Shown one piece after another: positions 1 to 10,975 of a stretch of DNA of 64,000 bases; within the stretch, counting starts at the first letter, position 1; every line of letters begins with the position of its first letter. The notes below the pieces were generated by a model. That model did not search any database. It saw only the letters and a program-made list of their open reading frames with translations, and was not told where the DNA came from. The translations under genes were made by a program, and so were the position numbers. The stretch lies in NCBI GenBank assembly GCA_019426215.1, contig CM033401.1, positions 11,351,134 to 11,415,133 of the forward strand, read 5' to 3'. Source of the DNA: Buddleja alternifolia. Taxonomy: Eukaryota; Streptophyta; Magnoliopsida; Lamiales; Scrophulariaceae.

Positions 1-480
1 CCCACTTTTGATGGGGACCACGACCTTGAAGGAGTACAGAAGTGGTTTAAGGAAAGAGATGATAACTTAGGGAAATATGCGCTTACAATCATGGGTAGCC
101 CCCAACTAAAGATACATAGGTTCACTAAGGTTTTGAAAGGCCGAATCCAGTCAGCATTGGCAGTGTTTGAGGCAAGGAATTTTGATGAGTTGCTTGGAGC
201 AGCAATAAGGGCGAAAGTTGACATAAAGATAAGAGATAAAGAGAACAAACTGAAGAGGCCAAGGACAGCGATGAACCCTGGACAGGAGTTAAGAATGATA
301 ACTAATGCACCCTAAAGAAATAAGACTTTGCAACAACAATGACCTAACCAAGGGGTCCCACCCAAAGAGTGTAAAAAATGTCATCGTGTGCACAGTGGCG
401 AGTGTCGATGGAAAACTCAGGCTTATATTCGGTGTGGTTTAGTAGGACATAAAGTAACTCAATGTAAGGTCCCTGAGGAT
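1..480 (+). pseudogene. gag: G1 gag remnant with CCHC region
   Basis: The frame is open from the window edge and stops at 313-315. It reads as the Ty3 capsid region (start PTFDGDHDLEGVQKWF, then an arginine- and lysine-rich stretch). A cysteine/histidine cluster follows at about 370-475: CKKCHRVHSGEC, then CGLVGHKVTQC. This is the usual double knuckle of this lineage, but the first cysteine of the second knuckle appears to be tyrosine. The stop between the capsid part and the knuckles shows it is dead. Confidence 0.75.
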
Positions 481-539
481 GAGTTGACTAAGTTGTTTGT
501 GCCAAGGACTAATGATCAGAGGCAGAACGGGAACGCGAG

Positions 540-1058
540 AGTGTTTTCCATGACAGAACAAGAAGCTGACAATGCAGAGGATGTCGTGATAGGCACCCTA
601 CTGATTAATAACCTACTCGCTTTCGTACTTTTTGATTGTTACTCACTCTATCACATCTACAACCTTTACTAGACTGATGGGTAGTAAACCGAAACACCTA
701 GATAAACCTTTTAGAGTATCCTGGGAATAAGGTATTGATAACAAACTTAATTCACAAAGATTGCACAATAGAAATAGAAAATATAAAACTTAACGTTAAT
801 CTAGTTCAACTAAACATTGGAGATTTCGATGTGATACTTGGGATGGATTGGTTAGCAAGGAACTTTCCTCACGTGGATTGTAGGGCCAAAAAGATTGATT
901 TTTGTCCATCTGGAAAAGAATCATTCTCATACCAAGGGGACGTAAGGATGCGAAGCAAGAAGGCTAACACATTGCTTTCGGCAACGCAAGCCATCAGAGC
1001 AATTCAAAAAGGATGTGAGGCCTACTTAGCTCTTATAACGTACGATGGAGAGAGATAA
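540..1058 (+). pseudogene. G1 protease remnant
   Basis: This is the region between gag and RT. The C-terminal protease signature VILGMDWLARNFPHVDC is readable at about 832-885, which anchors the domain. The active-site DSGA motif should lie near 630. There the frame reads FDCYSLYHI, so the catalytic motif is lost through substitutions or a frameshift, and stops follow at about 670 and 727. The domain call rests on position and on the conserved flap-side motif. Confidence 0.65.
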
Positions 1059-2420
1059 ATGAATTTGGAAGACATTCTAGTGGTACAGGAAGTTTTGGAC
1101 ATGTTCCCTGAGGAATTTCCTGGAGCACCTCCAGATAGGGAGATTGAGTTTGAAATCAATCTTATTCCAGGGTCTGCATCTGTCTCTAAGGCACCTTATA
1201 GGATGGTCCCCGCTGAACTCAGGGAATCAAAAACCCAATTACAGGAACTTATAGATAAGAGACATATACAACCTAGTGTATCCCCATGGGGAGCCCCTGT
1301 ATTATTTGTGAAGAAAAGGATGGAAGTCTAAGATTATGCATCGATTATAGGGAACTGAACAAGATCACTATAAAAAATAAGTATCCTCTACTAAGAATCA
1401 ATCATTTGTTTGACCAACTAAAAGGTGTAAAGATATTCTCTAAGGTAGACTTGTGGTCCGGCTATCATCAGTTAAAGGTTAATGGCAAGGACATACCTAA
1501 AACAGCCTTTAAGACTAAGTATGGACATTACAAATTCTTAGTGCTACCCTTTGGACTAACCAATGCCCCAGCTACATTCATGGACCTTATGAACAGGGTG
1601 TTCAAACCCCAACTGTGTAAGTTTGTTTTGGTCTTTATAAATGACATCTTGATATGTTCTGCAAGTGAACAAGGGCATGAAGAACACCTCAAGGTCGTGC
1701 GTCAAACCCTGAGAGGGAAAGAACTCGATGCTAAATTCAATAAGTGTGAGTTTTAGCTCGAGAGCATGACATTCTAGGGGCATGTCAAATCTAGAAGCGG
1801 TATAGTTGTAGACCCAAAGAAAATCGAATCAATAACTGAATGGACTAAACTAACCAACGTCAATGAAGTTAGGAGTTTGATGGGTCTAGCAGGATATTAT
1901 AGAAAGTTTGTAGGAGGATTCTCAACCCTATCCTTGCCATTAACCAAGTTGACACAAAAGAGGGCTAAGTTTGATTGGGGTCCCGAGTGAGATAAAAGTT
2001 TTAAGGAACTAAAATAAAGGTTGGCATCCGCACCCATACTAACCCTACCATCTGAGACAGGTAAGTTTGTTATATATAGTGATGCCTCAAAAAATAGCCT
2101 GGGGTGTGTACTAATGCAAAATAATAAGGTTATTTTATATGCATCAAGACAGTTAAAGCCCTATTGGCAAAATTACCCAACACACGACTTAGAGTTAGCA
2201 GTTGTAGTCTTTGCCTTAAAGCTATGGAGACACTACCTCTACGGAGAAGAGTGTGAAGTATATACCGATCACAAAAGCCTCAAATACCTATTCACCCAAA
2301 AGGAGTTGAACATGTGACAAAGGAGATGGTTAGAACTACTTAAGGATTATGACCTAAACATCAAATATCACCCGAGGAAGTGAACCGCGTGGCAGATGCT
2401 CTTAGTAGGAAGGCGAACAA
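1059..2420 (+). pseudogene. G1 reverse transcriptase and RNase H remnant
   Basis: RT would copy element RNA into cDNA and RNase H would degrade the RNA strand. The RT N-terminus ends at 1331 because one A appears to be missing in the KKKDGS codons near 1315. The palm continues in another frame from 1286 ([21 protein letters not shown]). The catalytic box reads FINDIL instead of F/Y-I-D-D, so the first catalytic aspartate is asparagine. Stops occur at about 1756, 1776, 1990 and 2016. RNase H is open from 2021 to 2317 ([42 protein letters not shown]). Confidence 0.85.
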
Positions 2421-2499
2421 TGGTCTTATCACCACATTGATCAGGGATATGGAATCTTTAAAACTCGAAGTATTAGAATCTACCGAAAGCATTCTAGTT

Positions 2500-3214
2500 G
2501 CTCTTAACAACCACCCACCTCTATTGTAACAGATTATACAAGCTCAAAACAATGATCCCAAGATAGAAAGGTATACGGAGAAAATAGAAGAAGGATTGCT
2601 ACCTAAGTTCCATGTCAGAGATGACTTGATTATTTGGATGAAGTGGAGAATAAGTGTTTCGAAGGACGAAAACTTGAGAAGAGAAATATTGACAGAGGCT
2701 CACAATTCAAAATTCTCTATACATCCGGGAAGCATGAAAATGTAAAGGGACTTGAAAGCAAACTTCTGGTGGGATGGTATGAAGAAAGATATAGCTAACT
2801 TTGTAACTAGATGTCTGCCATGCCAACAGATCAAAGCAGAACACCAATGCCATTGAGGATTGCTACAACCTCTAGTAATCTCAGAGTAGAAATGGGATAA
2901 CATAACTATGAATTTCGTAGTAAGTTTGCCCTAGACTCGCCAAGGATACGATACTATATGGGTAATTGTTGATAGACTAACCAAGTAGGCACATTTTTTG
3001 CCCATGCGCGCAACCTTTACCCTGGATAAATTAATTTCTATGTATATAGACAACATAGTAAAGCTACATGGCATTCTTTTGAGTATAGTGTTGGATCGAG
3101 ATGCTCGCTTCACATCACGTTTTTGGACGAGTTTCCAACAAATAATGGGCACCAAGATAGAGTTGAGCACCGCCTATCACCCACAAATGGATGGTCAGTC
3201 AGAAAGAACCTTAC
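2500..3214 (+). pseudogene. G1 integrase, 5' part
   Basis: Zinc-binding region (H near SIHPG, then CLPCQQIK) is followed by the catalytic core (WDNITMNFV, DRDARFTSRFW, AYHPQMDGQSERT). The sequence is cut at 3214 by the solo LTR and resumes at 4986. In-frame stops lie at about 2855, 2887, 2932 and 2986, so it is non-functional. Integrase would join element cDNA to chromosomal DNA. Confidence 0.8.
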
Positions 3215-4980
3215 TGTGGCGTTTCGTTCGAAAAAGCATGAACGCAGCGGAAGGGATTTCAAAAATTCAAACAAAAACCCAATTGGTACTCTAATTCGCA
3301 TAATTGAATCTAAAAGCGTATAACGAATAAAACTTACTCGTTAATATGAATATGATGATGGAGAAAAACTTTTTCTTCTCCAAACTCAAAATATTGAAGC
3401 TTCCAAATCTTCAATCCTTTGGTTTGATTCTTCAAACTTGAACTTGATCCGAACAACCAAAATTACGACGTCTCTAAATCATCATGCACGGTTCAACAAA
3501 CGAAAAATCCCCTTTCTTCTTTCTCTATGATCGACGGCTAGGTATAGAGGAGGGGAGGAATATTTTTCTTTCTTTTAAGAGTTATGAGATTTGTGTATTC
3601 TTCTTCTTTCTTGTTCTAAGTCAAAGAGTCCTTATATACCCCATGACTTATTGAACAAGTCAAAACAAAAGAGCCCTAATATGTGGCCTCTCAAAGACGC
3701 CACTTTGAGGCCTCATACGTGTCCAATTGGACTCCTGATTTAGCCTGGGATTTGTTTTGTTTAATTAATTTCTTATTTCAATTAATAATTTATTTTATCC
3801 AATAAATAAATTAATTAAATAACCAAATTAATTAAATAAATTAATTCCTTAATATATTTCACAAGGAAATTAATTAATAATAATTAATTATTTCATCTAA
3901 TGAATAATTAATTATTTAATTTATCCAATAAATTAAAACTCCCAGAAGAAATAATAGAAATTCCTTTTTCTTCATTTTTCTTTGTCAATCCTTTAGCGCG
4001 ACTCTTTAGGTTTGTTTCGTTTGGCAATGAGAGGCAACCAAAGGAAGTGGGTAACACCTAGGCAGTCACGTGACCCATTTCATAACCCAAACGAAAACGA
4101 ATGATAGGATCATTCCGAAACCTTCCAATTGTAAATATCGTATATGTATAAACCCTTTGTTCACTTTCCCCGATCAAGTGAGAGTCATGGTTATGTCAAA
4201 CTCACTGGACTTGACCACCATATGTATAAATCATAATAAATACGAGATCATTGAGGTTGATTTAGTGCCAAACACAATCGTCTCGTTTGCTTTGGCCAAA
4301 GACTTTGATCTCTATTTATCTGTAATTACATAGGGTACATACTCATTCACTTATGAGAGAACAAATCCCATATTAGATATCTGCTAAGATTACCACTTGC
4401 CCATCAAGTCCACATTTCGAGGTTGAGTCCACCAAAGGGTGAATTGGGTCTAACTACTCTAGTGAAAGACTTGACGTCACAAGTGCATCTTCAGCTTAAT
4501 ACTTTAGGTCAAAGGTTCACATATACCGATTACGCATAATCAGTTCCGTCATTGACAGTCACAGAGTGAAAACCCATGTGACAGAACCGATGCGAGTCGT
4601 GTTCGAACATATCAGTTCCACCGACGTGTCTACAATCCTAATCTCCAATCATCCCATGATACCAGACAGGCACTCCCACATCGGAGCTAAGATTGTACAA
4701 GTATTCGAAGTCTTTATTTGTCCATTAAAGACTTCATATTACTTGCGAACTTATTTTAGTAATCAAGATCGATCTCTCTAGTGCCAATCTTCCTATCCCA
4801 TAGGAAGTAGAGGGATAGCACTGAAAACGTGGACAAAACGTTTTTCACAACTTATAGATGCAGATAAGAATTAAGTGAAAACTCAATAATGCCTCTTATT
4901 TAAGAAGAGTTTAAATTCAATACAAGATATATGCCTTATACATTCTATCCTCTATAGCATCTGAGGGCATAATCCTAACA
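3215..4980 (-). mobile_element. S1: copia-type solo LTR inserted in G1 integrase
   Basis: The segment is bounded by TG and CA and by near-identical 5-bp target copies, CTTAC (3210-3214) and TTTAC (4981-4985). Removing it rejoins the integrase frame between ERT and QILDDML, which proves an insertion. Read on the - strand it begins TGTTAGGATTATGCCCTCAG and matches the layout of the LTRs of element N (TGTTAGGTATATGCCCTAGA, then similar blocks). It is therefore a diverged LTR of a related copia family. It contains a very AT-rich stretch at about 3755-3945 and a TATA-like site on the - strand at 3631-3638. No internal region remains, so it is a solo LTR left by LTR-LTR recombination. Confidence 0.88.
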
Positions 4981-4985
4981 TTTAC

Positions 4986-5780
4986 AAATCCTAGATGACA
5001 TGCTGAGGGCTTGCATGTTAAATTTTAATGGTAGTTGAGTAGAGCATTTAACTCTTATAGATTTTTCTTACAATAATAGCGATCATAGTAGCATCAACAT
5101 GGCCCTGTATGAGGCGTTGTATGGAAGAAAATGTAGATCTCTATTATATAGGGACGAGGTTGGTGAGATCAAGATCATAGGACCTGAAATAGTTCACATC
5201 ACTCTGGAAAAGGTTTCCAAGATACGAGAACGATTGAAAGCAGCTCAAGATCGACAGAAAAGTTGGGTGCATAATAAAAAAAGGTCGTTGACGTTTCAAG
5301 TAGGAGAAAAAGTGTACCTCAAAGTATCCCCTACTCGGGGAGTCATACGTTTCAGAAAAAGTGGGAAGCTGAACCCTCGATATATAGGAACCTTTGAAAT
5401 TCTCTATAAAGTGGGAAATGTAGCATATCAACTTGCCCTATCCCCTACCAGCTTATCCAGAGTCCACAACATATTTCATGTATCTCAACTAAGAAAATGT
5501 ACGACAAACATGAATCATGTGTTGGAATTGGAGTCACTACTAGTCGAAGAGAACTTAATCTATAAAGAAGTCCCATAAAGCATTGTGGATCACAAGAAGC
5601 AAGTCTTGCGGTGTAGGACAATTCCGTATGTAAAGGTCCAATGGTCCAACCACACCGAGCGTGAAGCAATATGGGAGCTAGAGAAAAATATGCATAACCG
5701 TTCCCACACCTCTTCACGAACCAAGGTATTTAAAGTTTCCTTAAGTTTTGATGATGAAACTTCTTATAAGGAGGGGATGA
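4986..5780 (+). pseudogene. G1 integrase C-terminus with chromodomain-like tail
   Basis: The integrase frame resumes after S1 (LYEALYGRKCRSLLY, then GEKVYLKVSPTRGVIRF, LSRVHNIFHVSQLRK). The longest open part is 5099-5578. After a stop, the frame at 5585-5700 reads VLRCRTIPYVKVQWSNHTE and then a WELE segment. This is the chromodomain-like end that in chromoviruses is thought to guide insertion to modified chromatin. Stops at about 5037 and 5576 break the protein. Confidence 0.82.
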
Positions 5781-6215
5781 TGTAATACCCGGTCTTTTAT
5801 GTCAATAATAGTAAAAAGGGTATCAATTAAATCATATATTTAGAAATATAAATATTTGAAATGTATTTATTATCAATTCACATTAGAAATAAATATGATC
5901 CTAACAAAGCTTGATAGCTACTCAATATCTAGGATGCCATCAAACCCTAATAATAATTAAACCCTAACTACTTGAAACTTATCCAAGATCCTTTTGTTAT
6001 GTATTATTAATATTTTAGTACCTATATATATTGATATATCTACATATTTTCTCATTTAACTCTTATTTTTAGATTTATTAAATAGGTGTATCTTTTAATG
6101 GGTATATCTCTCCAAAACCAACTCATCTATTAGATTTAAGCTTATCCAAGCAAACCTAACTCCTTAAGGACTTAGAAACCTACTCAAACTCTCGCTTTGG
6201 AACCCTAGAACCCCC

Positions 6216-6223
6216 TATAAATA
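6216..6223 (+). promoter_or_regulatory. TATA-like box in G1 3' LTR
   Basis: TATAAATA sits in a C-rich context inside the LTR, where the U3 promoter is expected. No experimental support is visible. Confidence 0.45.
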
Positions 6224-6442
6224 CCCCCCAATCCATGTTATTTTGATATGAAAAATAGGTCTGGACCATGCTAGTTTGTGTTTTGAATATAAAAGTACAC
6301 CGTATGATATGTTTTCAAAATTGTTGATGTGTTATCATAAAAGTTTCCCTTCGAAATGTGAATGATTCGTATGCTCTGAAAATTATTAGAATCTGTCAGT
6401 AAGGAATTAATTTCGGGCCTCCTGTAGGGCTTTATATATATA

Positions 6443-6523
6443 CAGTACTTTGAATCTTTGAGCCTCCTGCGGCGAATTAATAGCAGTCTTTGAACCTTTG
6501 AGTCTACTGTGACGAATTAATAT
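6443..6523 (+). repeat. Two imperfect ~41-bp tandem units in G1 LTR
   Basis: Each unit reads roughly CAGTNCTTTGAAYCTTTGAG, followed by CCTGCGGCGAATTAATAG or a close variant. A third, partial unit with GAATTAAT and CTCCTGTAGGGC lies just upstream (about 6397-6430). Tandem motifs are common in chromovirus LTRs. Confidence 0.6.
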
Positions 6524-7154
6524 CAGTTTTGGCCTATCTAAGGGGATAAATAGCTAGGACTTGATCAAGTTACTGACTAGGTTCTATGAAATTCATGAGC
6601 ATTAGAATAATTTTTTGATTGAATGATATATTGAGAATATTTGACAAAGTAGTGTTGTTTATTGTTTGGTTATGAAATTGATCATATGCTATATGTATAT
6701 TTCCAAGGATTTCTTCCTTTAAAAAAGTGATTTGACCTTTGTAAGAAATAACGATTCATCATTTTAGACTATTTTACAATATGTATTTATAGTTAACATG
6801 CTCTAAACCGGTAGGAGACGTGAGTACTATTTACTGGGCAATTTGTCGCTCATACCACTACTTTAAATTCTTGCAGAAAGTTTAGTCGAGTCTAAAGTGG
6901 ATGAAGAACACTTTTGGGAATGGTGAAGACTTGTGTTTTGCAACTTTTAATTTATTTGAACTTAATAAATAGAATTTGAAATTGTTTATTATTAAAGACC
7001 GTATTTTGAGAATTCTGTGTGTTTTAACTATTTTTCAATAAAGAGAGATATTTTGAACTATAAATTAGTGTTGCTTTGAACTCTGGGCTTCGTGTCTTCG
7101 AGCCATCAGGCTTAGAGACATGACCATCACGAGGCTCGAAATTGGGGCGTGACA

Positions 7155-8040
7155 AACAATTTATATGATAAAACTTCCAATGGAAAATGGAGTGGGAAAA
7201 TATGAAGTTAACTTAAGTTTTGCAATAGTACCTGCATGATAGAAGTTGCACGTCTCATTCAAATCCATGTCTGGCTGTGCTTTTCAAGCAGTTGTTTGCA
7301 AGTCATGCACCAAACTAAAACTATCTTACATAATATGGGTTGTGACACCAAAGTTTTGAGGACTGCATAATATAGGGAAAATTATTCCTAGAAGGTTAGG
7401 AACCTTTTTAACATTAGTAATATATATATGTCCAGTTCAATAATATAGGGGGGAAAATTCCTGAGGTATGAAGTTCTATTATTACTAAAACACAAGCAAT
7501 AGGGAAGCAAATAAACAAATACAAGAATAATCAATAATAAAAAAGTTTGGTCAATTGTAACTATCCATCATCGTCTCAATTTGATCATTGATGTGAGTGA
7601 TCAATTCCAATTGAGTATCCAACTAAAAGACGCAATGATAGCATGTGAACATTTTACTCTTTCTTTATGAGTAATTTACCACCCGATGGTCAATTGATAA
7701 ATCATAATTTCTTAAATTCATTTAAAGACTAGGTTTTCGATTAATTTTAAAAAAAGCAGTAACAAATGGAAGAGAGTTGGCATCAAGAGTTCACCAACCG
7801 AGCATGAATTAAATCTAATGACTTTGCTTTTTTGGTAAGAAACGAAGTTAATCAATCATTGATGTGAATCTCTAGTTGCTACTAGTGTAAGATTCTAAGT
7901 AATAGGAATTTAACCTAAATCTAACAGTGGCTTGAAGAAAAGAGGAACTAATGTTTTCTAGTCAAACATTTCAACTAATACTTAGCACACACCATGAGCA
8001 TACAACACAAGCAGAAGTTGGCTTTTGACCTTCTCTTTTG
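7155..8040. other. AT-rich non-coding DNA
   Basis: This is about 0.9 kb between the end of G1 and a diverged direct repeat. I see no ORF of note, no tRNA-like sequence and no terminal repeats. Confidence 0.6.
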
Positions 8041-8190
8041 GGGCCTTTATTAGGAGTTTGAACGTGAGTTTTGGGGGACAATAATCTGAAAATAAAACAA
8101 AAGAATTCCATCTTTTCTTTCTTGCAATTGCGCACAAGAATAGAGCTTGTTTGTTGAGTTTATGATTATTTGTCTTTTATTGTTTCAATC
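8041..8190 (+). repeat. Diverged direct repeat, left copy
   Basis: This segment is homologous to 9735-9912 in the same orientation. Shared blocks include ACAAGAATAGAGC, then TTGAGTTTATGATTATTTG and TCTTTTATT. The two copies flank about 1.5 kb that holds DNA-transposon-like sequence. It could be an old tandem duplication or very short LTR-like ends; no clear TG/CA termini were found. Confidence 0.6.
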
Positions 8191-8481
8191 TATGTCATTT
8201 TCGTGGCTTTCGCAAATTTAATTTCTCTTGCTATCAGACCACCATCTGGAACATAAAAAATTGGCGGTAATTAACTGACAAAGTGCCTATCATCATATGG
8301 TAGTCTATCCAACTTTTAATGTAGCAAATTTAGTATTTTCTCATGAGCCGGAGTTTGATGACTCGGTGACGAGTCCTTCTCAATAAGAGGGACCTGATGA
8401 TGGTGCAATAAGAACAATTAATGAAAGGCCAAAAAGGAACATTAGGCTATGTTTGAATGTGTTTTCATTTCATTTTCAATC

Positions 8482-8662
8482 ATTATTTGCTAAAATATAT
8501 GGATGAATGAGTTTTTTGATTTTAGTGTAAGAAAAGTGAAAAAAAAATAGGTGTGTTTGGTTGTGTTTTTGAATTATTTGCTAAAATATATGGATGAATG
8601 AGTTTTTTGATTTTAGTGTGAGAAAAGTGAAAAAAAATAGGTGTGTTTGGTTGTGTTTTTGA
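8482..8662 (+). repeat. ~91-bp tandem duplication
   Basis: Two almost identical units start with ATTATTTGCTAAAATATATG at 8482 and 8573. They include a poly-A run and GTGTGTTTGGTTGTGTTTTT. The near-identity suggests a fairly recent duplication inside an older AT-rich repeat. Confidence 0.85.
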
Positions 8663-8985
8663 AAATGGTTGAAATTGGTGAGTGTGATGTCTGAAATGAT
8701 TGAAAAGTAATTATCAGATGAATAATGTTAGATTTGATGGTGAAGATTGACGATGTTTTAAAAATTTAAAGGAGGAGAGAGAGGAGAGATAAATGTTTTA
8801 AAAATTCAAAGGAGATGAGTGAAGAAAATACGGTGGTGAGAAGAGAGATGAGGAGAAAAATGTTTTAAAAATTTAAAGGAAAGGAGAGAGAAATATTTAA
8901 AAAATTTAAAGGAGAGCAGTGAGAAAGGTTTAAACATTACAAAGAAGATGAGAGAGAAAAGTGATAAAAAGAAAATGTGAAATAA

Positions 8986-9581
8986 GGGTCCGATTGGATG
9001 GATGTTTATTTCCAATTTCTCATTTTTCATAAATAAAGTAAGAGAAATTAATTTTAAGGAAATAGAGATATGAAAGAGGAAGTGTGTTTGGATGAGTTTT
9101 TTTTATAGAAAAAAGTGTAATGATTAAGTGTAATGTGATATGTTTTCTTGGTAAGAAAAAAATCTTTTTTTGTGGGAAATTGGTATGGATGAGTTTTGTT
9201 TTTGTAAGAATATTTAACATATTTAAGCTAAATTCATCGATTAAGGCATCCAAAAATATGCAAAGTGGATCTTATTTCGTAGCTTACATCATTTCAAATA
9301 AAGATCTGTGATTATTTTGATGATTATATCAAGATATTGGCGGATAAAGTACTTTTAATTATTGGGTGAACTGTCTAATTATGGATAGTAAAATTCTGAC
9401 TTTCTGAGAAAAAATTGAGAGAAATGTCCATTTTTCAAAGAAATTTGAGATTTTTTTCTGAGAAATTGTGTGTAGTATTTTTTTGAGATATTTTTGGGAG
9501 ATGTCAAACATATGCATTTTTGATGAAAAAAATCTCTGAAAAATCGAGAAATGGGAAACAGCATCCCATCCAATCGGGGCC
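8986..9581. mobile_element. MITE of PIF/Harbinger (Tourist) type
   Basis: The left terminus is GGGTCCGATTGGATGGATG and the complement of the right terminus is GGCCCCGATTGGATGGGATG. Similarity extends inward to about 45 bp through TTTCYCATTTCTC-like sequence. Both ends are flanked by TAA (8983-8985 and 9582-9584), the target preference of PIF/Harbinger elements. Length is 596 bp, AT-rich, with no transposase, so it would depend on an enzyme supplied elsewhere. Confidence 0.75.
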
Positions 9582-9734
9582 TAAGTGATGTGAAATGTAA
9601 TTTTAAAGAAATGATTAGAATTTATTGGGAACATAATAATAAAAATGAAAACGAGAATAATTTTAGTTAAAAACAAAATGAAAATGAAAAAAGGAGATTG
9701 AAAACACATACAAAAAAGCACTAAGTTTCCTTTC

Positions 9735-9912
9735 AAATCTTTATTAAGATTTTGAATGTTAGTTTTTGGGGTTAAAAAATCTGAAAAAGAACAAAAGAAC
9801 TCTCGATTTTTTTATTTTTTTAACATAAAAAACTCTCTATTTTCATTGTTGCAATTGCACACAAGAATAGAGCATGTTTCTTGAGTTTATGATTATTTGT
9901 CTTTTATTCTTT
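9735..9912 (+). repeat. Diverged direct repeat, right copy
   Basis: Partner of 8041-8190 in the same orientation. It is longer because of a T-rich insertion near 9810-9835. Confidence 0.6.
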
Positions 9913-9929
9913 ATCTAGTTAATTAAATA

Positions 9930-10360
9930 GCATATAAACATAAAGAAGGATCGAGTTTACCGATAAACTCAGCGGAGATTCATCAATCCATACGTCCCAA
10001 ATTTGACTCGTCTACAAGCCGTCTTGATTGAATCATGATCATGTCTTCACCTTACTCACCGTGGTGGATTAGCTTCCAAAGCAATCAACTTGTATTTGCA
10101 CGCCTAAAACCCATGGAGACGTGGTGATTCTCCAAAGAGGGACTGAGAGAGAATGTGTATTGAGAGAGAATAGATATATTTCTGTGGGAGAATACGTGAT
10201 ATTAGTTAGTTCTGATATCTGAAAAAATATATCTTATTTATAAATATTATTTTCTATCACACTAGGACTCCTATTCCAACCAAAATTGGAATACTCCTAG
10301 TCCAATCTAAATATAGATGTCAACTGGGTCAAGGGTCTAAACCCGACCCAATTTTCTACA
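9930..10360 (-). repeat. Possible copia-type LTR remnant
   Basis: Read on the - strand, this starts TGTAGAAAATTGGGTCGGG at 10360, just after a purine-rich stretch (complement of 10362-10430). It contains TTTATAAATAAG and CT-rich leader-like sequence. That layout resembles a copia 3' LTR. The far end and target duplication could not be fixed, so this is tentative. Confidence 0.3.
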
Positions 10361-10567
10361 TCCTCGCTCATACATATTTGACTCAATCTCTTCGAATCTC
10401 ATCCTCTTAAACTTCTCAATCTCACGTCTCTTCTTGCATACAGAGAATGAGGCGTGTGACCAAGCCAGAAAGGAACAAGAGAGAAAAGTTATATTAAGTC
10501 ATCAACTAACTAATATAACCCTATTGATGCATGTGAGATTTACATCAATAAATTTATATATTATTAT

Positions 10568-10975
10568 TGTGAGAAATTGAGTATAAAAGCAATAAAACTA
10601 TAAGAAAAATAGAGAGGAAAATGCGTGAAAGATGTAAAGTCTTTTTATTGATCATCAGTGTTGAATATTTATACAAGCTAGATGGCTTCTATACAATTTT
10701 GGTAAGATAATCTTGCTGATTTCCTTATTGCTTCTATTTATTTAGCTGGAGCTATTTCTGAAAGCTTTAGCTGTCCTTAAAGCATGCTAAAATGCGTCCA
10801 GTCAGGTCGTTTTTTAGCAAGGCCAAATCTTCCTGGTTTGGTAAGTATTTGACCGATTTCCTTGAATTTCCTTTGTAGTGATTGTACTTTATACTCACAC
10901 AATGACGAATCAAGGACAAATTCAGTCACTTTTCTTAGGAGATCGCGAAGCACATGTGTCATATATTAGTCTTCA
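10568..10975 (-). repeat. Possible second LTR-like segment
   Basis: On the - strand it runs from TGAAGACTAATATATGAC to TTTCTCACA. It holds TGTATAAATATT and AATAAA-like signals in the order expected of an LTR. Flanking 5-mers (ATTAT, ACGTT) do not match, so I cannot confirm an insertion. Confidence 0.22.

Larger units (their letters stand above)
1..7154 (+). mobile_element. G1: decayed Ty3/gypsy chromovirus-type element, 5' truncated by window
   Basis: Gag, protease, RT, RNase H, integrase and a chromodomain-like tail are read in that order on the + strand, followed by a 3' LTR. This order and the C-terminal chromodomain-like segment are typical of plant chromoviruses of the Tekay/Del kind. 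The 5' LTR, primer site and start of gag lie before base 1. Every ORF is broken by stops or frameshifts, and a copia-type solo LTR (3215-4980) splits the integrase. The assignment to chromoviruses is firm; the lineage is recalled from motif style. Confidence 0.85.
5781..7154 (+). repeat. G1 3' LTR
   Basis: The LTR begins TGTAATACCC (or TGATG at 5778) directly after a purine-rich stretch, AAGGAGGGGA at 5768-5777, which is the likely polypurine tract. It ends GGGGCGTGACA at 7154. Length is about 1.37 kb. A TATA-like TATAAATA lies at 6216-6223. The 5' partner is outside the window, so the exact left border is uncertain by 3 bp. Confidence 0.8.
8445..9721. mobile_element. Possible outer DNA transposon (Tourist-like ends)
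   Basis: The left end GGCTATGTTTGAATGTGTTT and the complement of the right end, GTGCTTTTTTGTATGTGTTT, share an inverted pattern of about 22 bp with mismatches. TTA precedes the left end and CTA overlaps the right end, so the target duplication is not clean. The body is AT-rich and contains the MITE at 8986-9581. It is weaker than that inner element. Confidence 0.35.

Noticed and set aside
8806..9253. Short - strand ORFs around the MITE
   Set aside because: The translations are simple phenylalanine/leucine-rich runs from poly-A/T DNA; chance frames.
10568..10975. Confident solo LTR
   Set aside because: TG/CA-like ends and TATA/poly-A signals exist, but flanking 5-mers do not match, so I kept it only as a low-confidence feature.
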